Shown here piece by piece: positions 1-6,975 of a stretch of 15,820 nt of DNA (position 1 is its first letter; the number at the start of each line of letters is the position of its first letter). Origin of the DNA: JBCBTJ01 sp964597685 (GTDB lineage Bacteria; Pseudomonadota; Alphaproteobacteria; Caulobacterales; Hyphomonadaceae); NCBI GenBank assembly GCA_964597685.1, contig CAZQZC010000059.1, positions 1-15,820 of the forward strand. Reading direction: 5' to 3'. The notes beneath the pieces are model-generated. The model was given only the letters and a program-made list of their open reading frames with translations. It was not told where the DNA came from and did no database searches. Made by a program: the position numbers and the translations under genes.

Positions 1-1345
1 GGGTCCGCCGCATCAGGCCGCCGACCGGCGTCAGGCGTGGGTCGTCGGGGCTGGGGCGTTGGGCGCTGGCTTAGGGATCGTATTCGGTTGGTCGATCGCC
101 CGCGCCTTTAGGGCGGGCTGGGCGCCTGAGTATCTCAAAGCGCCCCTGATCTTCGCCAGCGTCATCCTGTGTTACGCGATCGCCGATTCAATTGAATCGG
201 AGACGGGCCTGGTCGCCGTCACCGCGTACGGAATGACGTTAGCCAATTCGCGGCTCGCTGGCTTGGCTGAAATGCGGCGCTTTAAGGAGAATATCGCTGT
301 TCTCTTGATCTCTGGCGTGTTCATCTTGCTCACGGCAAATCTCACCCCGCAGATCATATCCGCGGCGCTGAATTGGAGAACGCTGGCTTTTCTAGCCGTC
401 ATGCTATTGGCGGTGAGGCCGGTTTCCGTGTGGTTGACGACGCTAGGAACGCTCAAGCGGAATGAGGCCTTGCTGCTTGGCTGGATCGCCCCGCGCGGCA
501 TCGTCGCTGTGGCTATTTCCGGCCTGTTTGCGGACCTGTTGCGCGAATTAGACGCCGAAAGCGCGTTTAACATCAGCGGCGCTGAGCAGATCACCCCGCT
601 CGCCTTCGCCATGGTTTTTGCAACGGTGGTGCTGCACGGCTTCACCATCGGCCCGCTCGCGCGGCGTTTGGGATTGGCGCGGCGGGGCCGGCCTGGCGTG
701 CTCATTGTCGGGGTGAACCCGTGGAGCGTCGAGTTTGCAAAGACGCTTCAAGACACCGGAATTGAAGCCATTCTCGCTGACAGCAATTGGCGTCGCCTGC
801 GCCCGGCTCGAGAAGCCGGCATGGAGACGTTTTTTGGGGAGGTGTTATCCGAGGAAGCCGAGGTTCATCTCGACCATTCGCGCTTCGATACGACGCTCGC
901 TTTGTCGGCCAATGATCCCTACAACGCCCTTGTATCGGGTCATTTCGCCCCCGAGCTGGGACGGCACAAGGTTTTCCAATTGTCGTCCCAGGACGCCGAA
1001 GAGGATGATCCCAGAGGCATTTCGATCGGCGCGCGAGGGCGAACGCTTATCCGACGGGGCCGAAGCTATGACGGCCTCATTCGAGATCATTACCGGGGCT
1101 GGGCGTTTGCGAAGACACCGCTGACGGAAAAGTACGGTCTCAAGGAATTCCGCGCAGATCGCCCCAATTCGGACGTCATCGCCGAGATCAGACCAGACGG
1201 TGCGATCGCGTTCGTCGGGCCCTTGCGGGAAACGCGCGGAGGCGAGGGCGTCACACTCATCAGCTTCGGACCGATCGAAACGACGGAAGCCGGTCAACGC
1301 GTGGCCGAAGCTGAAGGTCAGGCGGAACCGACGCCCAGCGCATGA
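1..1345 (+). CDS. CPA1-family Na+/H+ antiporter with C-terminal Rossmann domain (5' partial)
   Basis: This is the 3' part of a monovalent cation/proton antiporter of the inner membrane (NhaP/CPA1 type). The frame is open from base 2, so the start lies upstream of the window; 447 residues are visible. Several hydrophobic helices come first (for example LKAPLIFASVILCYAIADSI), followed by IAVLLISGVFILLTA and the helix containing GWIAPRGIVAVAISG, a motif typical of CPA1 exchangers. After the last helix (ending near TIGPLARRLGL) comes a cytosolic TrkA-N-like domain starting VLIVGVNPWSVEFAKTLQ. Its nucleotide-binding loop reads G-V-N-P-W-S rather than classic GxGxxG; I recall this form in alphaproteobacterial relatives. 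Such domains usually gate transport through NAD(H) or nucleotides. The last 28 bases overlap the convergent metalloprotease gene. Family is secure; the transported ion is inferred. Confidence 0.9.
   Translation, partial: GPPHQAADRRQAWVVGAGALGAGLGIVFGWSIARAFRAGWAPEYLKAPLIFASVILCYAIADSIESETGLVAVTAYGMTLANSRLAGLAEMRRFKENIAVLLISGVFILLTANLTPQIISAALNWRTLAFLAVMLLAVRPVSVWLTTLGTLKRNEALLLGWIAPRGIVAVAISGLFADLLRELDAESAFNISGAEQITPLAFAMVFATVVLHGFTIGPLARRLGLARRGRPGVLIVGVNPWSVEFAKTLQDTGIEAILADSNWRRLRPAREAGMETFFGEVLSEEAEVHLDHSRFDTTLALSANDPYNALVSGHFAPELGRHKVFQLSSQDAEEDDPRGISIGARGRTLIRRGRSYDGLIRDHYRGWAFAKTPLTEKYGLKEFRADRPNSDVIAEIRPDGAIAFVGPLRETRGGEGVTLISFGPIETTEAGQRVAEAEGQAEPTPSA
183..200. repeat. 18-bp perfect palindrome inside the antiporter gene
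   Basis: CCGATTCAATTGAATCGG equals its own reverse complement over all 18 bases. It contains GATTC and GAATC, both matches to GANTC, the CcrM methylation site of alphaproteobacteria. It lies in coding sequence for the residues ADSIESE, so it may be chance or may bind a protein. Confidence 0.5.
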
Positions 1346-2046
1346 AGCGCTTGCCCGTTGGCGCGCAGCCAGCGGCGGCCCGCTTTTGGGTCTCCGACGC
1401 AACGCGCGACATGACGCCAAAACCTGTCGGAATGGTTCATCTCCAACAAGTGTGCGCATTCGTGGGCGGCGACATAGTCCAAAACGAAGGGCGGCGCGCA
1501 GATCAGCCGCCAGCTGAATGACAATCGGCCGTCCGATGTACAGGACCCCCATCGTGAACGCGTGTCTTTCACGCTGATCCGCCGCGCGTCGACGTTGAGC
1601 GTCTGACAATATCGATCGACCGCAGCGTTGAGCTCTTTCTTGGCCTGAGCCTTCAGAAACCGCGCGATCCGCATGTGAAAGGTCTCTGACGCGCCAGGCG
1701 CAACCAGTGCGGCCGGCGGTCCAGGCTCCAGGCGGGCCTGACGTCCAAACCCGTCAAGCGTCAAGCGTGTCGCCTCGCCGCGAAAGGGTATGGTCGTTTC
1801 TGGCCGAAACGGTTGCGGTTGGGGCAGTGAATCCAGCTGGTCGGCAATCCACTCGCTTCGTTCGGTGGCGAACCGCACTGCTTCGTCGGCGAGGTTCGGG
1901 TGCGGCGCGACTGCGACGGCTTCGCGAGCTTTGTCGTCGATCCGCAGTATCAGTCGACTCGCGCGGGTGTTGATTTCGATCCGCAAGCGCGCTGTCCGAT
2001 TGCCGGGCGCCTGCAGCAAGATCGACTGGTGTTTATCGATAAACAT
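1318..2046 (-). CDS. YgjP/DUF45-family zinc metallopeptidase-like protein
   Basis: A 242-residue protein of the YgjP-like (DUF45, SprT/WLM-related) family, predicted cytosolic zinc metalloproteases; substrate unknown. The family signature is complete: RWGSC at about residues 165-169, then the zinc site HECAH (H195, E196, H199), and NHSDRFW with the likely third ligand H205. The N-terminal half is the usual beta-rich part followed by ERSEWIADQL. The ATG at 2046 has no good Shine-Dalgarno sequence. A longer frame reaches 2115 but would run across the divergent promoter region. A promoter-like pair (2047-2074) would put transcription start just inside the palindrome at 2030-2045, so a downstream TTG start near 2019 is also possible. 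The gene is divergent from the lipoprotein gene, and its 3' end overlaps the antiporter by 28 bp. Confidence 0.85.
   Translation of the reverse strand: MFIDKHQSILLQAPGNRTARLRIEINTRASRLILRIDDKAREAVAVAPHPNLADEAVRFATERSEWIADQLDSLPQPQPFRPETTIPFRGEATRLTLDGFGRQARLEPGPPAALVAPGASETFHMRIARFLKAQAKKELNAAVDRYCQTLNVDARRISVKDTRSRWGSCTSDGRLSFSWRLICAPPFVLDYVAAHECAHLLEMNHSDRFWRHVARCVGDPKAGRRWLRANGQALHALGVGSA
2030..2045. promoter_or_regulatory. 16-bp perfect palindrome, candidate operator
   Basis: TGTTTATCGATAAACA is a perfect 16-bp inverted repeat and is AT-rich within GC-rich surroundings. It sits at the 5' end of the DUF45 gene, between two divergent genes and next to a sigma70-like -10 (minus strand, 2047-2052). 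If the protein starts at 2046, the palindrome overlaps codons 1-6. I cannot name a regulator with this site. Confidence 0.4.
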
Positions 2047-2074
2047 GATATACCGAATCGTGTTGGGCGGCCAA
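2047..2074 (-). promoter_or_regulatory. Possible sigma70 promoter for the DUF45 gene
   Basis: On the minus strand, TTGGCC (2074-2069) and TATATC (2052-2047) are separated by 16 bp. Transcription would start near 2040, inside the 16-bp palindrome. Assigned by eye only. Confidence 0.3.
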
Positions 2075-2114
2075 GATACCGCTGGGAATGCGAAACACCG
2101 AGGGGAAGCTTCCA

Positions 2115-3701
2115 ATGAAGAATTTGATGTCCGCGGCCGCTGCGTCGGCCTTCCTATTGGCCGGTTGCGGCGGTGGCGAGAGCTCTGGCGCAGACGCCGA
2201 CACGGCGGCGCGCACGACCGCGAACCAGATTAAGGACGTCGTTTTGCGGGCCGGCGATCCGGCCCAGGCCGACGCTGCGCTGACCGCGATGTCGCTGAAT
2301 GCGACTGGCGTCGGCCGCGTTGATTTCGACGGCAGCTCCGTCGACGGCGCTGACGCGACTTTTTCCAATGTTTCGATCGGCGTCGACGACGACGAAGACG
2401 GCCTGATCAATGTCGGGACGTTGTCTTTGAAGGGCCTCGACATGACGCCGGCGGGAGCGACGTTCTCTGAGCTCAAGTTCGCCGACGTTTCAATCTCTCC
2501 GCCTGACGAAGAGGGCGAATTGCGCTTGGGCGACGTTTCGCTTGTCAATCCGTCTCCGGAGCTCGCAGCCTGGGTCGCCAGTCTGTTCGGCGACGGCGAA
2601 CCGGCGCCGTTTCCGGCCGCCGACGATATCGCGTTCGATCGCTGGAGCCTGTCTAATCTGGCTCTTGATGTCGCCGAGGGCGACGGCGATGTGAATCTGG
2701 ACCTCGGATCCATCACCATGCTCGGGGTGACCGCCGATTCCGTCGGTTCCATGAGTGTGGAGGGTTTCAGCGTCAATGTGTTCGATCCAGATGAGGATCT
2801 GAATGTCGACGCCAGGCTGGGCTCGATGTCCCTCTCCGGCGGCGATCTGAGCCTCGTGCGCGCAATCCAAGACAATATCGGTTTGGACGAGGATGAAATG
2901 GCGGCCGCCATCTTCGCTCAAGTCTATGACAATCCGCTCGATCCCGGGTTCGACAGTCTGACCATGTCGGACTTTGCAGTCGACGTGGAAGGCGTGAGCT
3001 TTGCCGCCCCTTCGATCGAGTACTTCATTGAACGTAACGGCGACGGCGATCCCGTGAAGTACGTCAATCCGCCTTACACGATGACCTTGGACATCGACCA
3101 AGACGGCAAGTTTGGCGCGCAAGCCGCGGCGGGTCTCGGCATGCTTGGATATGAGCGGCTTGAATTGTCAGGCGGGGGTTCGGCGGATTACGATCCCGAC
3201 GCCGACATTCTGACGATGGCGGCGGATTCGAATTTCATTACGCTGGCCGACGGCTTCACCATGAAATACGGCGGAAAAATCGAGGGCTACAGCGAATACG
3301 CCCGGTCCGCGGCGTCGCTGAGCTTCGAGGACGAACCCGATCTTGATCTCCTGCAAGAGGCGATCTCGGATCTCATCTTCCACGATTTCGAGCTGACTTT
3401 GGTTGATAATTCGATCATGGATCGCGGGTTCAATCTGGCGGCTGCGCAAACGGGGCAAGATGTTGAAGCGCTCCGCGCCCAGGCCCAGGGCGTCATGGCG
3501 TTCCTTCCGCTCGCCGCCGGCGAATCGGGTGTTGATCCTGCAATCCTGACAGAGCTCGCCCAAGCCCTGTCCGGTTTCATCTCGGAGCCTGGCGAGTTGA
3601 CGATCAAGCTCGACCCATCGGAGCCCGTGTCAGCCGCGAGCTTCGTTGATCCGTCGCAGATCACGAAAGATTCGCTCGGCTTCTCGGCGAAGAATGAATA
3701 G
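2115..3701 (+). CDS. Large acidic repeat-containing lipoprotein of unknown function
   Basis: A 528-residue predicted lipoprotein that I do not recognise. The start is set by the signal peptide MKNLMSAAAASAFLLAGC (lipobox LAGC, lipidated Cys18) and a GAGGGG ribosome-binding site about 10 bases upstream; an upstream start at 2088 would put RNTEGKLP before the signal. Residues about 65-245 hold loose beta-strand-like repeats of the form hGsh(S/T)h (NVGTLSLKGL, RLGDVSLV, LDLGSITMLG, RLGSMSLSG). Calcium-loop-like motifs DxDxDG occur at 91-96 (DDDEDG) and 326-331 (DIDQDG), with looser ones (DPDEDL, NGDGDP, DPDADI). The C-terminal part (about 415-520) is more helical, starting FHDFELTLVDNS. Asp and Glu are abundant and Cys is limited to the lipobox. 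It is probably anchored at the periplasmic face of a membrane and is transcribed alone, with a terminator 24 bp downstream. Confidence 0.85.
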   Translation: MKNLMSAAAASAFLLAGCGGGESSGADADTAARTTANQIKDVVLRAGDPAQADAALTAMSLNATGVGRVDFDGSSVDGADATFSNVSIGVDDDEDGLINVGTLSLKGLDMTPAGATFSELKFADVSISPPDEEGELRLGDVSLVNPSPELAAWVASLFGDGEPAPFPAADDIAFDRWSLSNLALDVAEGDGDVNLDLGSITMLGVTADSVGSMSVEGFSVNVFDPDEDLNVDARLGSMSLSGGDLSLVRAIQDNIGLDEDEMAAAIFAQVYDNPLDPGFDSLTMSDFAVDVEGVSFAAPSIEYFIERNGDGDPVKYVNPPYTMTLDIDQDGKFGAQAAAGLGMLGYERLELSGGGSADYDPDADILTMAADSNFITLADGFTMKYGGKIEGYSEYARSAASLSFEDEPDLDLLQEAISDLIFHDFELTLVDNSIMDRGFNLAAAQTGQDVEALRAQAQGVMAFLPLAAGESGVDPAILTELAQALSGFISEPGELTIKLDPSEPVSAASFVDPSQITKDSLGFSAKNE

Positions 3702-3724
3702 GTAGAGATCTAATTGGATTTGCA

Positions 3725-3756
3725 GCGCGTCTGGCCGTTTGGCCGGGCGCGCTTTT
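3725..3756 (+). terminator. Intrinsic terminator after the lipoprotein gene
   Basis: A 12-bp stem (GCGCGTCTGGCC with GGCCGGGCGCGC, including two G-T wobbles) closes a GTTT loop and is followed directly by TTTT, then CATTTC. This is a classic Rho-independent terminator, 24 bp after the stop at 3701 and before ymdB. Confidence 0.85.
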
Positions 3757-3777
3757 CATTTCGGCCGGGCCCGCGCA

Positions 3778-3783
3778 TATAGC
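3778..3783 (+). promoter_or_regulatory. Possible -10 element for a leaderless ymdB transcript
   Basis: TATAGC lies 5 bases before the ymdB ATG, and no Shine-Dalgarno sequence is present between them. With normal spacing, transcription would start at or next to the A of the ATG. The matching -35 (around 3755-3760) is weak. Confidence 0.3.
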
Positions 3784-3788
3784 CTGTC

Positions 3789-4607
3789 ATGAGGCTCGGT
3801 TTTTTTGGAGACGTCGTCGGCAAGTCAGGACGGGACGCGGTCTCGGCCCATTTGCCGGAATTGCGGCTTGCGATGAAACTAGACTTCGTCGCAGTCAACG
3901 CGGAAAATGCGGCGGGCGGTTTTGGGATCACTGAAAGCACTGCGGGCGAATTATTCGCCTCGGGCGCCGATTGCTTGACGCTGGGCAACCATGCCTGGGA
4001 TCAGCGAGAGGCTCTCTCTTACATTCTCCGTGAAGACCGACTTTTGCGCATGTGCAACTATCCCGTCGGCGTCGACGCGCCTGGACGGGGCGCGCACTTG
4101 TTCCTGTTGCCCGATGGTCGCCGTGTCGGGGTCATTTCGGTTCTGGGACGCATTTTTATGGATGCGCTCGACGACCCGTTCCAGGCTGTCGAGCGAGAAT
4201 TGTCGGCTATGCCGCTGGGCATGGCGGCCGACGCAATCATCGTCGATGTTCACGGTGAAGCGACGTCGGAGAAGATGGCGATGGGACATTTCTGCGATGG
4301 CCGCGCCAGCCTTATCGTCGGCACACATACGCATGTCCCAACGGCGGACGCACAGATTCTGCCGAACGGCTCAGCTTACCAGACCGACGCCGGCATGTGC
4401 GGCGACTATCTCAGCGTCGTCGGCATGGACCGCGAGGTTTCGTTGCAACGCTTCACCACGCGCCTGCCCGCGTCGCGCAATCGTCCCGCCGAAGGTGAGG
4501 GGACGCTCAGCGGCGTCATCGTCGACACGGACGATGCAACGGGGCTTGCGACATCGATCTCGCCGGTCCGTTTGGGCGGACGTCTGATCGAGGCGCGGCT
4601 AAGCTGA
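3789..4607 (+). CDS. ymdB: YmdB-family metallophosphoesterase (2',3'-cyclic nucleotide phosphodiesterase)
   Basis: A 272-residue cytosolic protein, full length for the YmdB family (TIGR00282). Bacillus YmdB hydrolyses 2',3'-cyclic nucleotides and affects RNA turnover and biofilm decisions. The dinuclear metal site is intact: D8 (FFGDVVG), E39/N40 (NAENAAGG), N67/H68 (GNHAWDQ), H155 (DVHGEATSEK), and H180/H182 (GTHTHVPTAD). The start follows from the N-terminal MRLGFFGDVVG, which begins the first strand of the fold. There is no Shine-Dalgarno sequence, and a TATAGC lies just upstream, which suggests a leaderless message. yebC follows 71 bp downstream on the same strand; I recall this arrangement as frequent in alphaproteobacteria. 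The precise substrate in this organism is inferred. Confidence 0.95.
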   Translation: MRLGFFGDVVGKSGRDAVSAHLPELRLAMKLDFVAVNAENAAGGFGITESTAGELFASGADCLTLGNHAWDQREALSYILREDRLLRMCNYPVGVDAPGRGAHLFLLPDGRRVGVISVLGRIFMDALDDPFQAVERELSAMPLGMAADAIIVDVHGEATSEKMAMGHFCDGRASLIVGTHTHVPTADAQILPNGSAYQTDAGMCGDYLSVVGMDREVSLQRFTTRLPASRNRPAEGEGTLSGVIVDTDDATGLATSISPVRLGGRLIEARLS

Positions 4608-4678
4608 CGTCTTCCCAGAACTGCGCGCGTCCGATAGATGCATGCGGTCACCAGCAGAATCAAAAGATGGAGGTGGCC

Positions 4679-5437
4679 ATGGCGGGCCATTCCAAATGGG
4701 CCAACATCCAGCACCGCAAAGGCGCTCAGGACAAGAAGCGCGCAGTCTTGTTCGCGCGACTCTCGAAAGAGATCACGATCGCATCCAAGCTTGGCGGTCC
4801 CGATCCTGACGCGAACCCGCGGCTGCGCCTGGCGGTCGCCAATGCGCGCGCCCAATCGGTCCCCAAAGACAATATTCAACGCGCCATCGACAAGGGCCAG
4901 GGCGGCGGCGGCGACGATTACGAAGAGGTCCGCTACGAGGGCTTCGGTCCCGGCGGCGTGGGCATCATCGTCGAAGCGTCTACGGACAATCGAAACCGTG
5001 CGGCGAGCGAGATCCGGTCGGCCTTCTCAAAGAATGGCGGAAACCTCGGCGAGACCGGGTCTGTGTCGTTCGGTTTCGATCAGGTCGGCGAAATCGTCTA
5101 TCCGAATGACATTGGCGATGAAGAGACGGTCATGGAGGCCGCTATCGAGGCCGGTGCGCAGGATGTGGAATCCGATGACGAGGTCCACATCATCTATACG
5201 GCTCGTGAGGACCTAATGGAGGTGGCGGGCGGCCTTCAGCAGCGTTTCGCCGCCCATGAAGCGAAGTCGACAAAACTCATCTGGAAGCCTCAGACCCCGA
5301 TCGAAGTCTCTGGCGACCAGGCGGAGTCTCTTCTCAAATTGTTCGACGTGCTCGACGAGTTGGACGACGTCCAAAACGTCTATGGCGGCTATGAAATCTC
5401 CGACGACGAGATGGAGCGCATCGCCGCGGCCGGCTAG
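4679..5437 (+). CDS. yebC: YebC/PmpR/TACO1-family protein
   Basis: A 252-residue protein, normal length for YebC. The start at 4679 gives the invariant MAGHSKWANIQHRKGAQDKKR and has GGAGG 5 bases upstream; the ATG at 4667 would add MEVA before the conserved start. Family motifs follow: NPRLRLAVANARAQSVPKDNI, then YEEVRYEGFGPGGVGIIVEA, then TDNRNRAASEIRSAFSKNGGNLGE. Members have been described as DNA-binding regulators (PmpR) and as ribosome-associated factors that relieve stalls such as polyproline (YebC, mitochondrial TACO1). It probably shares a transcript with ymdB or has its own promoter in the 71-bp gap. Its TAG stop coincides with the left end of the palindromic element at 5437-5594. 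Confidence 0.95.
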   Translation: MAGHSKWANIQHRKGAQDKKRAVLFARLSKEITIASKLGGPDPDANPRLRLAVANARAQSVPKDNIQRAIDKGQGGGGDDYEEVRYEGFGPGGVGIIVEASTDNRNRAASEIRSAFSKNGGNLGETGSVSFGFDQVGEIVYPNDIGDEETVMEAAIEAGAQDVESDDEVHIIYTAREDLMEVAGGLQQRFAAHEAKSTKLIWKPQTPIEVSGDQAESLLKLFDVLDELDDVQNVYGGYEISDDEMERIAAAG

Positions 5438-5594
5438 AGCCCTTTCATCTGAATTTGAGTCGGCTGATGGCCTCTCGGGTTCGTGCTGGCAGGGAGCATA
5501 CCGCAGGGCGATGCGCGCATGCCGGGAGGATTGCGACGCCGCCCTGACCCAAAACTCCCGCGCTCAGGCAGCTCAAATTCGGATGAAAGGGCTC
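5437..5594. mobile_element. 158-bp palindromic MITE-like element flanked by TA
   Basis: Two 23-bp terminal inverted repeats (5437-5459 and 5572-5594) begin GAGCCCTTTCAT and end GAATTTGAG, with one mismatch that remains a G-T pair. They are flanked by TA on both sides (5435-5436 and 5595-5596), which looks like a 2-bp target duplication. The interior (5460-5571) has no gene and weaker symmetry, but a perfect 10-bp palindrome, ATGCGCGCAT (5511-5520), sits at the exact centre of the element. Removing the element and one TA restores GGC-TAG-GCG, so the yebC stop codon is kept. This fits a non-autonomous insertion mobilised by a TA-targeting transposase (IS630 or some IS5-type families); the parent is not in the window. 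The hairpin may also act as a two-way terminator between convergent genes. Confidence 0.75.
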
Positions 5595-5600
5595 TAGGCG

Positions 5601-5921
5601 TCAAGACCCGTCGTCGAACGCCACGCCGATGTCGACGCCGTCGCGCCAGATGATCTTGGCTTTACGCTTGATGGACAACGCTGGGACGTGCAGCTCGATT
5701 TGGTCTGGAAGGGATTCCCGGCTCTGTAGCCGAACGCGCACGCCCTGGTCCGAGTGATCGAGGACGACGCCTCTGCGGCAGTAACCTTCGGACACGAAGA
5801 TCGTCGCCTCTTTATAAGACGCCTCGCGCTCGGCCTTGCGCTCTACTTCTGGTTTTTCGACGGGCCCAGGCTCATTATCAGGGGGCGCTGTTCGCTTTGA
5901 TCTAAAAAGAAATTTAATCAT
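5601..5921 (-). CDS. Small PilZ-domain protein
   Basis: A 106-residue protein that is mostly one PilZ domain, the usual c-di-GMP receptor fold. The start at 5921 gives MIKFLFRSKR with GAGGCGAG just upstream; the frame continues further upstream into the hydrolase gene without a better start. Visible motifs are RKAER (RxxxR, 28-32) and DHSDQG (DxSxxG, 55-60), about 22 residues apart, as in ligand-binding PilZ domains. A strand-rich end follows (KAKIIWRDGVDIGVAFDD). The RxxxR lies in a charged, possibly helical linker, so binding is not certain. The gene is 73 bp downstream of the hydrolase on the same strand. Its stop is 4 bp from the flanking TA of the palindromic element. Confidence 0.75.
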   Translation of the reverse strand: MIKFLFRSKRTAPPDNEPGPVEKPEVERKAEREASYKEATIFVSEGYCRRGVVLDHSDQGVRVRLQSRESLPDQIELHVPALSIKRKAKIIWRDGVDIGVAFDDGS

Positions 5922-5994
5922 CTCGCCTCGTCGCGCCCACACTCGGTCGGCGCATGGCATGTCGCTCGTGGGTGGTTCATAGTCTAATCTGACA

Positions 5995-6948
5995 CTAGAC
6001 GCTCGCTTGTTCCAAAAGCTCGTCGAATGCCTTGAAAAACTCGCCACGCTTATCGTCTGTTTCCATCAGGATTTCGTGCAGAGCCCCTTCGACCAACATA
6101 TGGCGCGCATTCGGCAGAGCTTTTGCAATCCGGGCATGCGCCGCATTGTCGACCAATCGCTCATCCTCGGCGCTGGCCACGAGGATCGGGATGTCGACAG
6201 CGCTTAACTTGCTGGGTTTCGCGAACGTGTCGAAGATGTTCAGCACTGCGCTTAACCAACCCCATGTGACCGGGCCCAGGGCCAGATCGGGAGCGGTTTC
6301 CACGAGCGCTTGTTGGACGCCCCATCGCTGACGATCGTGGGTTACAATGTTTGTGTCGAAGGTCTCGGGCGGCCCCGGCTGCTGCACGTAGTCGCCCGAC
6401 CGGCCCAGCACGCGCATCGCCCAAACCAGATACCGAATGCCGAAGAACCGGCCTCGGATACCCCACATCGGCGCTGAGAACGCGGCTGCGGCCACGTCGA
6501 TGTAGCGCTCAATCAGCGCGGCGAAAGCGATGCCCCCGCCCATCGAATGCGCGAGGACGACATAGGGTTTCGGCAGGCGATCCTGCAGTCGGTCCAAGCC
6601 TGCCCGCAGGGCGTTCATATAGGTGTCGAAACGATCGATATGGCCCTTGAGGCTGTCGTCCAGCAGGCGATCGGACAGACCTTGGCCCGGCCAGTCGAGA
6701 ATGATTACGGCGAAGCCGCGATCCTGCAGGTCGCGGGCGACTTCGAAGTACTTCTCGATAAATTCGGTTCGCCCGGGACACACGATCGCTGTGCCGCGTG
6801 GCGCGCGCCCAGCTGGCGCCGGGATAAGACAAGCCCGAAGAGAGCGCCCCGCCAATCCGTCGAACAGTGCGATCTCTGCGCCGTCTGGCCGAGGGTTGTT
6901 CGGGACGTCGACGATGCTGGTCTGGGGGATATGTCGCAACGTCGACAT
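5995..6948 (-). CDS. Alpha/beta hydrolase, lysophospholipase-like
   Basis: A 317-residue alpha/beta hydrolase resembling the PldB/monoglyceride lipase group (Hydrolase_4). The N-terminal strands lead to CPGRTEFIEKYFEVARDL and ILDWPGQGLSDR. The nucleophile elbow is AHSMGGG (Ser135), the acid is probably D262 (ASAEDERLVD), and the histidine is H291 (GALHEILME). The region around 155-245 (MWGIRGRFFG to WLSAVLNIFD) is the lid. There is no signal peptide, so it is probably cytosolic or peripheral to the inner membrane. It likely hydrolyses lysophospholipids or monoacylglycerols, but the substrate is inferred. An AAGAGAG ribosome-binding site lies upstream of the ATG at 6948. A hairpin (6983-7008) separates it from the SCP2 gene, and the PilZ gene follows. 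Confidence 0.9.
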   Translation of the reverse strand: MSTLRHIPQTSIVDVPNNPRPDGAEIALFDGLAGRSLRACLIPAPAGRAPRGTAIVCPGRTEFIEKYFEVARDLQDRGFAVIILDWPGQGLSDRLLDDSLKGHIDRFDTYMNALRAGLDRLQDRLPKPYVVLAHSMGGGIAFAALIERYIDVAAAAFSAPMWGIRGRFFGIRYLVWAMRVLGRSGDYVQQPGPPETFDTNIVTHDRQRWGVQQALVETAPDLALGPVTWGWLSAVLNIFDTFAKPSKLSAVDIPILVASAEDERLVDNAAHARIAKALPNARHMLVEGALHEILMETDDKRGEFFKAFDELLEQASV

Positions 6949-6975
6949 GGTCGCGCTCTCTTAGGTGTGGGGAAG

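Noticed and set aside
845..1609. Minus-strand 254-codon frame across the antiporter and DUF45 gene ends
   Set aside because: It overlaps two genes with clear family motifs and has low-complexity, Arg-rich composition without recognisable domains.
2490..3122. Minus-strand open frame within the lipoprotein gene
   Set aside because: Antisense shadow: the plus-strand reading has a signal peptide, ribosome-binding site and terminator.
4040..4607. Several overlapping alternative frames within ymdB
   Set aside because: All lie in other frames of a gene whose metal-binding residues are intact; none has a ribosome-binding site or known motif.
5256..5597. Plus-strand open frame running from yebC into the palindromic element
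   Set aside because: It is out of frame with yebC, has Arg/Ser-rich composition, and ends within the element's inverted repeat, so it is accidental.
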